The notes under the pieces were generated by a model, which was not told where the DNA came from, did not search any database, and saw only the letters and a list, made by a program, of their open reading frames with translations. Source: an uncultured bacterium (lineage in GTDB: Bacteria; DRYD01). From it: 64,000 bases of DNA. Shown here piece by piece: positions 63,943 through 64,000 of this stretch; positions within the stretch are counted from its first letter, which is position 1, and every line of letters begins with the position of its first letter. Position numbers and translations under genes: made by a program. The DNA is taken from NCBI GenBank assembly GCA_937139605.1, contig CAKZQG010000037.1, positions 1 through 64,000 on the forward strand. The letters are read 5' to 3'.

Positions 63943-64000
63943 ATGAGACACAGAAGAAGGTATAAAAAATTAAGGAGATATAGCGAGCATAGATTATCTA
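63943..64000 (+). CDS. rplQ: 50S ribosomal protein L17 (start only)
   Basis: ATG at 63943 after AAGGAG (63933-63938) opens MRHRRRYKKLRRYSEHRLS, matching the L17 start (MRHR..., then SSHR-type helix; here SEHR). The frame is cut by the window end after 19 codons. It follows leader pseudoknot copy 4. The short length limits certainty; L17 is by far the best match. Confidence 0.72.
   Translation, partial: MRHRRRYKKLRRYSEHRLS

Overview
This window comes from a very AT-rich bacterium (by eye about a quarter G+C, not computed). TGA is used as a stop codon (for example at the end of the SigH-like gene, 7549-7551), so the standard bacterial code fits and a Mollicutes-type code does not. A SigH-type sigma factor, the long Bacillota form of ribosomal protein S12, AAGGAGG-type Shine-Dalgarno sites and a clostripain-family peptidase suggest a Bacillota-like, anaerobic lineage. 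I cannot name it. Flagellar (FliH, FliK-like), type IV pilin-like, HD-GYP, 2-oxoacid:ferredoxin oxidoreductase, malate dehydrogenase and citrate synthase genes point to a motile, free-living anaerobe, not a reduced symbiont. I see no phage, insertion sequence, integrase or CRISPR array.

Layout. 1-7.5 kb: start of a divergent gene, a pilin-like protein overlapping der, a nucleoside transporter, thiolase, a FAD oxidoreductase and sigH. 7.5-15 kb: a 416-bp noncoding gap, an unknown helical protein, a nuclease, pnp, a secreted TPR protein, a broken small ORF and initiator tRNA-Met. 15-20.6 kb: a secreted protein, a BCCP-like protein without its biotinyl lysine, an RseP-type protease, tRNA-Leu, a bifunctional nuclease, an MTA phosphorylase and a membrane acyltransferase. 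20.7-26.2 kb (minus strand): a BsuPI-domain protein, pgi, four uncharacterised genes and tRNA-Thr. 26.4-30 kb: an exonuclease, then a radical SAM activase, murF and a small protein on the minus strand. 30-41 kb: korA, mdh, gltA, rpsT, a zinc-ribbon protein and two HD-GYP-type proteins. 41-45 kb: clostripain, a zinc-finger anti-sigma-like protein, a coiled-coil protein and a metal-binding lipoprotein. 45-53.9 kb: yebC, tsf, pyrH, rpsL, a glycosyltransferase, a FliK-like protein, Nudix, an RNA methyltransferase and an SDR. 54-62.5 kb (minus strand): fliH, a pseudopilin, bcp, two unknowns, eno, a sigma factor, hisS and miaB. 62.7-64 kb: an SRPBCC protein, atpH and the start of rplQ.

The most striking signal is a family of four H-type RNA pseudoknots in front of unrelated genes: a secreted TPR protein, the bifunctional nuclease, atpH and rplQ. 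All share the stem core CCGC/GCGG followed by a nearly invariant AT-rich loop (AATATAAATA-like). The second stem differs completely in sequence from copy to copy but is always complementary, which is direct covariation. Two copies are followed at once by a similar hairpin. No riboswitch or ribozyme family I know fits. I read this as a candidate undescribed 5'-leader RNA element that stabilises or regulates several operons.

Gene order is unusually scattered. tsf-pyrH lacks rpsB and frr, rpsL lacks rpsG and fusA, pnp lacks rpsO, atpH is followed by rplQ, and korA lacks an adjacent korB. Many genes have strong Shine-Dalgarno sites, while many others have none and sit a few bases after the previous stop.
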